64,000 nucleotides of DNA, taken from the NCBI GenBank assembly GCA_034766995.1, contig CM068314.1, positions 36,120,708 through 36,184,707 on the forward strand. Reading direction: 5' to 3'. A program made the position numbers and the translations under genes. Source of the DNA: Acanthacorydalis orientalis. Taxonomy: Eukaryota > Arthropoda > Insecta > Megaloptera > Corydalidae. Below are positions 43,065-60,130 of this stretch, in pieces. Position 1 is the stretch's first letter, and each line of letters starts with the position of its first letter. The notes beneath the pieces were generated by a model. That model was given only the letters and a program-made list of their open reading frames with translations, was not told where the DNA came from and did not search any database.

Positions 43065-43636
43065 TTTGGTTGGTAGGAAAATAATGGCGGTTTTTGTTTT
43101 CTGAATTCTAACCATAATTTTTTTCACTGAAAGCTTCATTTCATCGTGTCCATGTTAATATCATTTTAAAGTGCATTTTTCGGTCTCTATCTTGGTAACA
43201 TTGACTTTGGTTTTATTATTAATTTTATTTCAAATTGGGCTATTAAATTAAAGATGGAAAAGAAGCAAATAAGAGCAATTATTTGTATGAGTTTAAAACG
43301 GGTGGTAAAATAATAGAAACTGTTTGTAAACTAAACGATGCTTCTGATGTGGGTACTCTTAAGGAACGTATGGTGCAATGATGGTTCCAAAAATTTCGTG
43401 CTGGGGACAAGAGCCTTAAAGATAAGAAGGTCGCGAGTGTCCTTCATTTTATAACGACCAACTGAAGGCGTTAGTTGAATCAGAACCACGCACAAAAATT
43501 TGAGAGCTTACACAAAAGTTAGATGTTAGTCATCCAACAGTATTGGACCACTTAAAACAGCTAGCTGAGAAAAATGTATATGAATTTCATAAACCGTAGA
43601 AGGTCATCAACCGTAATTATTTTTCTACCAACCTAA
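43065..43636 (+). mobile_element. Internally deleted mariner, same family as 21.4 kb
   Basis: A 572-bp element flanked by TA (43063-43064 and 43637-43638), with ends TTTGGTTGGTAGGAAAATAA and, reversed, TTAGGTTGGTAGAAAAATAA. It is collinear with 21377-21946 over almost its full length and keeps only the HTH part of transposase, here broken by a stop (CAATGATGG for QRW), a one-base deletion near 43425 and a further stop. The deletion joint lies about 10 bp from that of the other copy, and it has an 11-bp partial duplication near the 3' end. Confidence 0.9.
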
Positions 43637-43639
43637 TAA

Positions 43640-44935
43640 AAGCATCAATTTAGTTATCAAAATATTTCAATTTACCAAAGTAAAGTACGGTGGAATTTTA
43701 GTAATTTAAATATTTGATAACTTGAACTATACAATATGTTGAACCAAAAAATCTGTACGTTTTATATTCTATAACTTGCACAAAAGTTCATTTTGTGATT
43801 CTATAAATTTAACAAGAAAATTTTTTGCCCAATTTTACAATTGTATCAATTTCTATCAGAAAAATTTAAAACTGTAATAAGTATAGAATCGTGTACTGAG
43901 AAATTTATTGATTCTAAAGGAGCGATTCTCAACAATATCAAGATATTTGTTCCCTTTTTATAATAAATAGTTTATATTGCCTCTCTTATTCACATGAAAT
44001 TAAATTCACGTTTTAATTTACGTCCATCTTTCAAAAACTTCTATATTTTTTATTTTAAGATGATAAATACAAGTGCAGATAATATAATTAATACTCCTAC
44101 AAATTAATAAATTATTCCTTTTCTGGCAAATTTATTTAATGAGATCCAAACATTTCAATAATTATGTTTGGCTCGAAATTAGTCAGAATTAAAATAGTAG
44201 TCATTAAATGATAGCAGTACCCGTTTAAAATATCCTTCAATAAATTTTCTCTAAAATTTGAAATCACCCTTTGATAAACAGTATCGTTATCGTTGAGAAC
44301 AATTAGTTTAAAGAAACTATCTACGATATTCGCCGATAAACTAAAGCTGTTTCGGAATAGCGAACTCCTATATTGAACCAAAAAATGGAAATATTAGAAA
44401 AATTGAAATTTTAACTACAGGTATGGCTCTCTCTATCAGTGATTTTTGGCTTAAAGAAAGAGAAATGTTTCGATAAATAGTTAATATTAAAACAGTTTAA
44501 TATCCCAATAAATACAGTGTTTTTTATATTTATTTTAAACTTCATTTTTAAAAAAAAAATAATCCCAAAAACTTTACTGATTAGATAATTTGAGCGGGTT
44601 TGGATTTCATTGATTCAAGTTACCTAGATCCTGGTGTATGTTAAAAATAGGAATTCAACTTCTTGTTATAATTTTTATACCATCAATTGAAAACACAAAA
44701 TTTAAATGAAAATATTAGTTCACTTACAAATTCAAATACATTGACTTTCATTAAAAATAGAATTTTAATAGAATATTTGCCTTAAAAAATGTACTATGAA
44801 AATTATATGTATGATATGTACTTAAAATTAAACAAAAAGCTTTTGGTTATGTGAAGCAATTAAGATTGTACAAGTACTTTTGACATAATAAAAAAAAATA
44901 AATCTAGGCATATGCTATACATGTATACATGCATG

Positions 44936-44969
<34 letters not shown>

Positions 44970-46415
44970 CAATGTACAGTATATGACATGTCTTGAATGT
45001 GTAGAATATATAAGCAGCCATAAAAACTAAACTCATAAAAAATAAGACAGATAAATGTTTGTTTTACATAAAATTTTTATCACTAGTCAGTTATACACTG
45101 GAAAGACGATCATTTTTATACTAAATCTTTTTCTATTTTTGCAACTCAAACTGTAATGACCAATTTTAATTCGAAAAGCACTAGTACGAGAATAATAAAC
45201 AAGTAACTTTTTATATATTTATTTTTTTAAATTTTGTATTTAATCAATACAATACAATTTTTATTCACCAATAATTTGTTAAAAATACAAGATGCATACT
45301 CTCAGACTCGCGCGATGGATTTAAGTCCACTATTATAATTCAAAAATATAATATTTGCTAATTATCGTGCTAATACAATACCCAATTTATACCTTATCAG
45401 TGTATTGAGATTTTTTTTATAATTATTTTGTTGTTTCAAATTTTCTTCTTTTTTTGTCATGAATCAATCGTGTAAACAAACGTGTACGTACATAAATGTA
45501 CAAAACGGCGCACCTTGCGTGTAATATGTAAATATTTAGTGTACTTTAGTTTCTTTATATAGTGATAGTATTTCATAACTAATATTTATACTAGTTATTT
45601 TAATGTTTTATTAATTTATATCATCGTTAATGTTATAATTTTCCAAAGAGTATTCTCTAAAAAAATCTCTAGGCTATAATAAAAATAAAGGGACTATACT
45701 TGTAGACTTTCTGGCAAATAAAAAATAATTTAAAATGCATTGTTTGGGTTCCAAAAAATATTAATTTATTTTTCCATTAGAATAAACAAAGGTATTATAA
45801 TAATTTCAATGATACCAAATGAGTGAGAAAGTGAGACTGAAGACATTAGAAAAATTAAAAATAAATAATTTAAATATCAAATATCATGTAATATACACCA
45901 TTAATAAAATATGTATATTTGTCATTCATTGATTAAAAGCCGTCAGAAATATAGAGGAACTTTTCGAAAGAAGACTTCGAAAAATTACATATTTTTGACA
46001 ATAAAACAGTTTCTCAACGAGAGATTTGTGATAAGAAGTTTATGTTATAAAAAATAAAAAACAAACTTCAACAACTACTAGTCGTTAACATTCCACTTCT
46101 TCTCAAGAAAAAACAATGAAAGAACATTGTCATTGGGTGTAAAAAATTTAACACATATAAACACGTATTAACATACATAAACAAATCGATCTCAATTTAA
46201 TGTAAAATTTTCAAAATGTTCTCATGTGAAATAATAGTCACATAATAAAAGAACTCTCGTATTTCTTATAATATTGAATAAAAATATTAATTAAAAACTT
46301 TTCTCACTATTCATAAAAAGTAAAAACGCAGACGAAACAAAATGTGCTTTTTTATATATTTGTTTTAATTTGTATATTTGTTAATTTATAGGCATACATC
46401 TCTTTATCTATCTAT

Positions 46416-46472
<57 letters not shown>

Positions 46473-47310
46473 CAGTAAATTTATAATACTGATAACATCG
46501 CTATTAGTAACTTTTATTCGATATTTGTAAATGAACTTAAACAAAGTTTGTTATAAGTAGCTTTACATGTTGAATTACAGTTTATAGTATGATAATAACT
46601 TGCTATAATGTAGTTAGTTTTTGTAAAACAGATTTAACTTAAAACATTGAAGTGTTTAAAAAATATTACAAAAATAATTTATATTTGCTATTTTTAATTT
46701 TTTCCCCAGACCATTCATTTTTATAAATTGATTATGCAGACTGATTTGTATTAAATACAGAGCTTTATTTAAATCGCAGATATTAATCGATACATAAAAC
46801 TGAACCGTTTACAAATATAATCATGAGATTAATGAAAAATAAAAAGAGAAGATAATCATTTCAAAATAGTACAACACATACGAACGAAATCATAAAAAAA
46901 ATTGTAAACATTTCTAAAAAAGTAACTGAATGCTAATTAATTTTATTTATAAGAAGAAAGTAGCGGGTAAATTAAAAAAGAATTATGAAGTACTTATCAT
47001 AAATAATCCAAAAAGCATTATAGCTGTTCTGATAGCTCAATACAAAACAATAAAAAAGTAATTTAAGTATATTGTATAATATGTGAATTATCTGTTTAAT
47101 GAGATTCAAAGTATAATATAATAAATTAATAAAACGTAATAGATAAAAATAAATTTATCACATATCATTGAATTATTGAACAAATCAGTAGAATGATTAA
47201 ATAGACTACTTTGAATGTTTCAAACTGTATATTTTTAAAAATATTTTGGCTTCAATACAAAAAAAATTATTAAATTTTTTAAAAAAAACTGAAATACACA
47301 CATATACGTG

Positions 47311-47347
<37 letters not shown>

Positions 47348-47367
47348 CTGTCTTTTAAATATATGTG

Positions 47368-47416
<49 letters not shown>

Positions 47417-48810
47417 GTAGATTCATTACATCGAACTTATAATAATTAAAGAAAGTACACTACTTAGTAATTTAGAGACAACTAATTTCTAATTGACATA
47501 ACTACTTATGAAGTAACCAAAGTGTGATAAAATACAACCACATTAATGTTCAACTCTATATCTATGTAAGTACTAGTCCATTTTAACTTCCTAATAGTCG
47601 TTTTAAGTTTCTAAATATTCACTCGGAATTTAAATAGCCGCCAGAGAGAAAATGTCTGTAACTTCTTACTAGGACATCATTCTCATCCCACTAAAGTCAT
47701 CTTGCTATTCGGATATCATTCTATTATCTATTACTTTATTCTAATCTTTTCATCATTGTCTCTCTATTTATAAATAAATATATACGTTTTGAACGTATCC
47801 ATGAAAAGGAAATATATCCGTATAATATAAAAAAATATATATAAAATTTACTACATTTAATCTTATTTCTAAGACGTCATATCATCTTTTTTGAAACAAA
47901 CAAAACAGACCCAGAATTGCGTATAAATAAAATACCACGTACAAAAAACTTCAACATAATAAAGTTTCTGAAAACTTTACGACCAGTTTGTGGTCACAAC
48001 TTCCACTCCTTCTAGCATATCCCTTGAGGTTTTACAATGCTTTAGCTCATTCAATAATCTTACGAATTTTCAACATGTTCCATGCCAGATGTATCCTGCT
48101 TAAAAAATGTTTTTTTTTCTGTTTTCATATCAAGTTTTGATTCACTCACGTGTGACATGTATGACAAATTTATTTGAATAAAAGATTTTTATCAAGGTAT
48201 AACTTTTTCCCTGCTACTTTTTAGATGACGTTCTGCCTGTATTCAAATTTTGTATCTTGTATTATATTTATTATTTGATTTATTTTGTTGAAGAGTTTTT
48301 CATACATTCTTGAATATTGAGTTTATTAAATGTTTATACATCATACATTATATATATATATATATATATATATATAATGATCAACAGCAGCAGCAACCTT
48401 TATCAATCCACTGCTTGATAAACGCCTCTTCTATGATTTTCCATTTTGTACAATTAAATGCCTCTTTTTCACTAATATATATATATATATATATATAAAA
48501 TAAAATATATTTATTAAAATGAAATTAAAAACGTTCTAAACTATTTATAAAAAAATAACATTCGTTTAGTTTGATCTGTGATTGATTTCATGTTCCGTGA
48601 AAAATATTTTATAAAAATTTTCGATATTAAAGAAACAGTAAAAATTCTTAAGAATGCATTTATTCACAAAATGAAAAGTTTTAATATATACTATATTTTC
48701 AAAGGTGGAGTACAATAATATTTTCACAAAATAAAATATGCGATGCTTTCGTTTTATATACATATTTCTGAAAATATTAAAACAGCAATAATTCTTCCCA
48801 CGTTACTTTG
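43640..48810. other. Gene-poor AT-rich stretch with TA arrays
   Basis: TA or TA/TG arrays at about 44939-44967, 46418-46471, 47310-47413, 48350-48376 and 48475-48496. No coding frame, RNA gene or transposon end was recognised. Confidence 0.45.
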
Positions 48811-48812
48811 CA

Positions 48813-48830
48813 ATGAAAACTTTACTGTAT
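48813..48830 (+). CDS. Proposed first coding exon of the EB-domain gene
   Basis: ATG followed by five codons (MKTLLY) ends at TAT/GTATAA. Joined in phase 0 to the exon at 50171 it gives [18 protein letters not shown], a convincing signal peptide. The donor GTATAA is weak, and a stronger overlapping one (GTATGT at 48827) would be out of phase. Very short exons are easy to find by chance, so this is a proposal only. Confidence 0.25.
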
Positions 48831-49488
48831 GTATAATGTATATAAAGCGCAGCTTTCACAAAATTTATGTTCAAACTTTTTTTTATTAAAATATAAAAGA
48901 CCTCCGCCAAGTTTATTTGAAAATGCCCGTGAAGAAAATACAACATCATAAATCTTTCAATAGCAGATAAAACCGTGAATTATAATTATCAGATTGATAA
49001 AAAAATTATCGTAGTTTTCTAACAATACGGTAATCGAGGTATTTTATTGGAATGAGTTATTTATTCTGCGTAATAAAATAAAATTACAACTGATTTTAAT
49101 TTCAATTACAAAATAAGAAATTTGTTTTAATGTTAAATTACAGACATTTTTATAGCTCAATGAATAAGTTCGTTCACTTTGATGTACTAATGAATATACA
49201 GTACAATTACAATAGCAATTGAAAGCAACAGCGCTTTAAAATTATTTATTAAACATTTACATACTTCTGTATAAAAGAAGGATTATTAAAAGATGTTTGA
49301 GTTATGAAACTTTAATTAGATAACTTTTTTTAATTATACAGAAATTAAGAATAGTCTTTTCTTTGTACACCATTTGAAATTTTATAAGGTGGAAAACTCA
49401 AACTTTACAATATTAATTGATTTTCATAACTAGTTATTTAACTCTCATCAATATTTCTCTAAATTGTAATAAAAAAAATTAACTTTAC

Positions 49489-49491
<3 letters not shown>

Positions 49492-49544
<53 letters not shown>
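49492..49544. repeat. (TA)n array
   Basis: Pure TA run of about 26 units, inside the proposed first intron of the EB-domain gene. Confidence 0.95.
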
Positions 49545-49547
<3 letters not shown>

Positions 49548-50170
49548 TGGAAAGTAGAAAAAGAAAAATATAAAAATATTTTTTTAAAAAAAATCATATA
49601 TATTATAATCTATAAACAATAAATTGTATATATTTTTAATTTAAAAATGCTATAAAAATACTGTTATATTTCTGATTAATTAATGGAAAGTAAAACAAAT
49701 TAATATGTACAACAAATATTTCAAATATATTTTTTAAATTCACTAACTGTAAAAAAATATAATGTTTTCACAATAAACACACACACACACACACATATAT
49801 AGCTGAATTTTCAATAGAAAATAATACTTATCTCTTATTTATCGAGAAAAATCATTGTATGCCCTAAATAATCTAAGCTAGATTACTTCGCTTGAAAACA
49901 TATTCTCAGTTTTATTACCTGAACACCAATGATACGGATTGTGTAATTGCTATATGGTAATTAAATTCCACGACTACCGAAATCAGAATACAAATAGGTC
50001 GTATTATTCATTAAGAAGTGTTCGTTAAACGTAAATTAATTGGAAACAATACTACACGTTAACACGAATAAGTTGTTTGTACAAATCTTTCCGAACGAAT
50101 AGTTTTCTCTATATTTACTTTAATTAATGCTCGAAATATGTTTAAATTTCTAATTGTACTTGTAAATTAG

Positions 50171-50591
50171 GTAGCTTTCATGCTTGTGCTCTGCGAATCT
50201 GCTGCCACTGATGGAGGCAAAACGCCACAGGTCAGGATGCTTGGGTCAGCGTGTAAGAACGATGGGGACTGCCAACGAGAGATCGAGTCAAGTTATTGCC
50301 GGCAAGGGAGATGCCTCTGCCAACCATTCTATGTTCAATATAACCAGACAACATGTTTACAATGTGAGTTTTATACAATAATTATCTATAGTTAAATTAA
50401 TGAGTTTAGTGCTTGAATTATGTACTTGAAAAATAAATTTACAATTCGACATATTATACGCGAAAGAAAATACATATTTTAAATAGATATTATTCAATGT
50501 TTACATAATATACAAACATTATAGTTAGTTTAGAATCATTTGTCATATTTTGTCCCATTAATCTTGAAATAAATAATCTATCTATCTACGA

Positions 50592-50635
<44 letters not shown>

Positions 50636-50743
50636 TATTTAATAATGTTTTAATTACTAATCAACCATTCAATTACGTAATATGCATGTATAATTAACGT
50701 CTTATAATTATTAAAATAATATACATGTCAATAATATCAGTAA

Positions 50744-50833
<90 letters not shown>

Positions 50834-51311
50834 CATTATAAATATTACTCGTTATATCAGTCACGTTAACTCTACCTATATACAATTCCTTTAATGCAAT
50901 ATTAAATTATAATAAAAAATAATACATATTAAATTACAAATAAATGTAAAAATGTATTAAAACTTGGATACATACATAGAACAATATGAAATATGATGTA
51001 TTAATTACTTTATTTAATATATAAACACATTTATGGTTTTAATTAACACAGGATTTTAATGAAAACAATTATATATACAGACATATAGAGGATTTTATAC
51101 GGGGACATGTTCAGGTTATTTTAAATTTAAAAATAAGGCTTACTACCAATTAGGAAAAAGATGAAGTTCTTACAGGACAAAAATTTGCCTCAGTATATTT
51201 GTAACAGGAACTCGTTATAAAAATTAATGTTTGTATATAAATGTACATGAACCAAAATTTGTGTTGAGTTATATCCTCTTATCTGCTATAAACGAATTCG
51301 ACTGTATATAC

Positions 51312-51342
<31 letters not shown>

Positions 51343-52153
51343 AATATATATATATATATATATACACATATATGAAATTTTCATTTTAGTAGAAACGTTA
51401 AGTATTTAAAAATATTAGCAAACAACTTTTATAAATACTAATAATATGACGTTAGCCATTTTGTTTAATTCATATTTTCATATTAAAAAAAAATACAAAT
51501 TGCTGAATGTTAACTTTTTCTCTTTAACTTTTAATCACCATCTTATTAGATATTTTTTTTAAATAATTATTCTTATAAAAATAAGTGAGTATTTTATTTA
51601 TGAAAAAAATATTCATCTCATTTAAAAAATAAATTTGACTTAGTTAATGTAATAGCAAATTTTCATTATAATTTATATTAAAAATTAATTTTCAAATATT
51701 ATACAAAACAATACAAGTATTGTTTAAAAGTTTCATTCACTTAAATTATACCCAGATTAGTTCAAAAAATTATAAACCTATATTTTCATTTCAAACGATT
51801 CTCAACAAATTAAAGAATTCGTATATAAAAAGATTACTGTTCCAAAGCAGATCAATATCAAAATAATTAATTACTGTTCATTTGTCATTCTATTCAGTTA
51901 CAATGATTGTGTTCGTCGAAAAAAACTTTTCAGATTCATAATTCATGACAAGAAAAAATATTTGTAAAATATATTTAAATTATATTTCCTAATGTAATCA
52001 TTAATTTAAAAAAATACATTATTTATTTACTTGTAAATTCACAAACATATATTATATATACATACATACATACATATGTGTATATATATATATATATAGT
52101 TAGAGAGAAAATACTATAAAGTAAAAAAAAACTTTACGATAATTGATATATAC

Positions 52154-52204
<51 letters not shown>

Positions 52205-52241
52205 TCGTAGCAAATTTCTTTAATATTTTTTATCAGAAATG

Positions 52242-52285
<44 letters not shown>

Positions 52286-52737
52286 TATTCTTTGTATGAT
52301 AATATAGTTCTATTATTTTTTAGTCATTAATAAAGGAGTAAACATGAATATAAATTTAGTAGAGTTAATCACGACAATAAAAAAATAGATTTTAGTACTA
52401 ATTTGTATATTTGTAGAAATAGTATAAATGTTATTTACTTGAATAATGATTTTTAATAAAAATGAAATATAAAGCTCATGCACTTTTATGAAATATAATT
52501 CTTTTTTTAGCACAATCGTATTAAACAGTTTTTTTTAATTGTGCAAATTATATTATACGAATTTACTTTTATGTCCATATCTAAAAAATACATATCTATT
52601 TGCAGCTACATTACTGGGTTACGACTGCCTGCTGGAGGAACAATGTTCCATGAAAGTGGCGAATAGCAGTTGCCTGGACGGCGCGTGCCGATGCGTCGAC
52701 GGCTTCCTGCAGTTCCGGAAGCACACGTGTCTTGGAC
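50171..52737 (+). CDS. Secreted protein with two EB-type cysteine modules (partial gene model)
   Basis: Two exons are clear. Exon 50171-50363 follows a TAG acceptor. It encodes a hydrophobic signal-peptide remainder ([12 protein letters not shown]) and then one six-cysteine module, and ends CAA-T/GTGAGT in phase 1. Exon 52606-52737 follows TATTTGCAG, encodes a second module and ends GGA-C/GTAAGT, again phase 1. Both modules have exactly the spacing C-x5-C-x8-C-x4-C-x-C-x11-C, the pattern of EB domains in insect extracellular proteins, and each has one N-glycosylation sequon (NQT; NSS). G+C content rises sharply in both exons. The start codon lies upstream, possibly at 48813. For the 3' end see the candidate exon at 52914; reading on through the donor instead gives a 36-residue tail with a stop at 52845-52847. 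Function is unknown; extracellular binding or matrix roles are inferred from the domain. Confidence 0.8.
50596..50831. repeat. Two (TA)n arrays in the EB-gene intron
   Basis: TA runs at about 50596-50631 and 50748-50831 (about 42 units), both within the intron between the two EB exons. Confidence 0.95.
50850..52150. other. Intron of the EB-domain gene
   Basis: AT-rich sequence with small TA/CA arrays near 51313-51370 and 52060-52098. No additional exon with EB-like cysteine spacing could be found in it. Confidence 0.5.
52156..52281. repeat. Two (TA)n arrays
   Basis: TA runs at about 52156-52201 and 52247-52281, near the 3' end of the EB-gene intron. Confidence 0.95.
52399..52602. repeat. 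Intronic segment duplicated at 58.0 kb (copy 1)
   Basis: About 205 bp ending just before the acceptor of the second EB exon match 58026-58233 in direct orientation, with perhaps one difference per 15-20 bases. Shared landmarks include TTTGTATATTTGTAGAAATA, ATATAAAGCTCAT and TTACTTTTATGTCCATA. The similarity stops at the exon boundary, so the exon itself is not copied. Confidence 0.9.
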
Positions 52738-52913
52738 GTAAGTGCAATGCAAATCAGTGTAATGAAGACCACGCCCTGCATGACACATGTGCTTTATATG
52801 TTAGCGCTCAAAGAAACATGAGCTCTCGTTTCGACGAACGTTTCTAAAGTTGACATTCTGCTTAATTAACTCCATTTGCAAATATTAATTAAATGCTTTC
52901 CTTTGTGCTACAG

Positions 52914-52981
52914 TTTCCGCAAATAATCAAACGTTTCTTTTGTATCGTTTGTGTTACGTGCTCTCGTGTTATTGTGGATAA
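52914..52981 (+). CDS. Candidate terminal exon of the EB-domain gene
   Basis: A good acceptor (CTTTCCTTTGTGCTACAG) precedes 52914. Joined in phase 1 to the exon ending at 52737, it reads LSANNQTFLLYRLCYVL and on to a TAA at 52979-52981, with an intron of 176 bp. The predicted protein would then be about 136 residues with MKTLLY as its start. The phase match supports it, but a 21-codon open stretch is weak evidence and the gene could instead continue to exons farther downstream. Confidence 0.3.
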
Positions 52982-52999
52982 ATCGTACAAATTATACTG

Positions 53000-57520
<4,521 letters not shown>

Positions 57521-57526
57521 CATGCA

Positions 57527-57841
<315 letters not shown>

Positions 57842-58025
57842 TGATTAATTCTCTCAAAATAAAATTTATTTTAAAATTATAAGAACACAAAAACAATAAA
57901 AATGGCAATTATCTATGTAAATTAAATATAATAATATTACTTAAAAATGATTTAATGTATGATTGAAAGTAAAAATGTTTCTGTAAAAATATTTACAATC
58001 TTAACAAATTTCATTTATCTTAACA

Positions 58026-58233
58026 ACAATTTGTATATTTGTAGAAATAGTATAAATTTTGTTTACTTGAATAATGATTTTTAAGAAAAATGAAATATAA
58101 AGCTCATACACTTTTATGAAACATAATTCTTTTTTTAGTACAATTGTATTAAATAGTTTTTTTTTAATTGTGCAAATTATATTATACGAATTTACTTTTA
58201 TGTCCATAGCTAAAAAAATACATATTTATCTTA
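58026..58233. repeat. Intronic segment duplicated from 52.4 kb (copy 2)
   Basis: Direct-orientation match to 52399-52602. Where copy 1 continues TCTATTTGCAG into the EB exon, this copy continues TTTATCTTAAAACC and no EB module follows. It is either a duplicated piece of intron or one copy of a dispersed repeat. Confidence 0.9.
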
Positions 58234-58239
58234 AAACCA

Positions 58240-58860
58240 ATTTTGTTAAAGATGAAATTTAAATGTAACGGATGTTTTATATTCATATCAAAAAACATAT
58301 CGTAACTATTTTGTTTCTGTCAGCATTTATCAATTTTATGTACTGAAAATACATGTAAAAAGAAATAAAGTGTTTATATAATACTCTTAAAGAAGTTTAT
58401 AATTAATAGTTTTCTTTAGAAAATGTTCAGTTTCGAAGAAAAAAAATATTGATTATATTTTAAAGAGCGACATATTTAACGACAATCTTTTTATTACAAA
58501 CTGTTGCTTGCAAACGTATGCTTTGAAAGTATTATCTTGTCGCAAATAAAACCAAAACATATTTTATGAAAAGTAATGCGATTAATAAAAGATGAGTAAA
58601 TTTGTAATTTCTGAGAAATAATTAAATAGCAAATGTCGATGTTATTCACTGAATTTTGATATTTAATGTAGTTAAAAAAAATATAAACAACTTAGTCTGA
58701 TGAAACTATTTTAATTAGCCCAGAAAACACATTTATATATTTTTAACTAAAAATATACGCATAATTAAACTCTTGTGTATTATATTTTCATATTTGTTAT
58801 TATCAGTTAAAGAATCAGTAAAATAATTTAGATCTATAATAAATCTCGATAATTTTATTA
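58240..58860. other. AT-rich non-coding stretch
   Basis: No gene, RNA or element end was recognised. Confidence 0.5.
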
Positions 58861-58863
58861 ATA

Positions 58864-59056
58864 TAGAGTGATTTAATTTATGGTTCCACATGGAAATATT
58901 AAAAGGGGGTAAAGTCATGTTATTTTTATTTAGTGTTTTAGTTCAATTCAATACTAAAATACAATTGAACTAAAATACTAAATCGGAGATAACATGTTTT
59001 TTTTAATTTTTTCTTTTTTTATATTTTCATGTGGAAGCTTAAACTGAATCATCCTA
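58864..59056. mobile_element. Palindromic MITE, copy 3
   Basis: The best-defined copy of the family: TA on both sides (58862-58863 and 59057-59058), left end TAGAGTGATTTAATTTATGG, right end reversed TAGGATGATTCAGTTTAAGC, and a central inverted repeat with arms TGTTTTAGTTCAATT and AATTGAACTAAAATA. It is 193 bp and non-coding. Confidence 0.85.
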
Positions 59057-59099
59057 TAAAGTTTCAACTTTTCACATAAAAAAAGAATCAACTCATATA

Positions 59100-59405
59100 T
59101 TTTTTATCACAATACAGCTCTAATACTGCAACTAAATTCACTTTCATTCTTTCAATTCACAATCCACAAAAAACCCTTTTCTGGTCAAGAATATTAAAAT
59201 CATTACTGATGATTTTTGATTGTTGCTTATGTAAATTTCGATAATGATTCCATTATCTTCAGAGCGCCACGGTATAGAAAAATCATTTTGAAGCCATCTC
59301 TTCGAAACGCGCCTAAGCTACGATTTAAAATGATTTATAATGATTTATTGGACTTTTTTGATACAAACTTTTTTGTGATTTGTGGGATTAAAATGAATGC
59401 CTATT
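59100..59405. mobile_element. Inverted-repeat element related to 28.7 kb
   Basis: Imperfect inverted ends: CATTCTTTCAATTCACAATC near 59145, and reversed right end CATTCATTTTAATCCCACAA ending near 59403. The interior GATTGTTGCTTATG block matches the element at 28681-28928, and its left part matches 4713-4760. The 68-codon frame inside (59216-59422) is a by-product, not a gene. Confidence 0.55.
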
Positions 59406-59409
59406 TTAT

Positions 59410-60085
59410 TATTTTTTTTTAGAACATGAAACGACTTTGAATAAATATTGAAAATATTAAAATAAGCTACAAATCGTCAATGATATTTTAAAATAAAATA
59501 AAATTTATTAGTTGAAAACAATATACTGATTAGTAAATAAATGCAAAATATCATATTTATGTTATACTGATATTGTGTTAATTTAGTTTATTAACATTTT
59601 TAAAGTCACTTAAAATCGATGTATAGCGTATGCTTTTTTAAAACAAATTAAAAGAAATATTGTTAAAAAGGAACTATATCTATATAGAATTAAATTTAAG
59701 ATAAAATTAATCAGTTTCGACAAGATGTTTATAACCATAAATGTATGAAAAAGATTGAGATCCGTAAAAGAAAAGTATACAACGTTGATGAATGCTGAAT
59801 GATTTTGCAGAAAATATACCAGTGTAAAAAGCTTTGAAATACTCAATTATAATTTACTCGCAAAATGTATGACGCTCGGTTCTTTATTTTCTTTACTTTT
59901 AAATTTCTCTCTGTTTTTTTATGAAAATTTATTTACGACCACCTATTTATAGATTATACAAGGAAATGATTAACCTTTCTTTTTAGATTCATAATTATAA
60001 TTTATAGACGTAAACCAAAGCTAATTAGTGATTACATAAATCAGGAATTTGTTATTATATTTTATTTATTTTACCTTAAAAACAT

Positions 60086-60130
<45 letters not shown>

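Noticed and set aside
48827..48832. Strong GTATGT donor at the proposed first EB exon
   Set aside because: Using it would place the join to 50171 out of phase and create an immediate stop; the weaker GTATAA three bases later keeps the frame.
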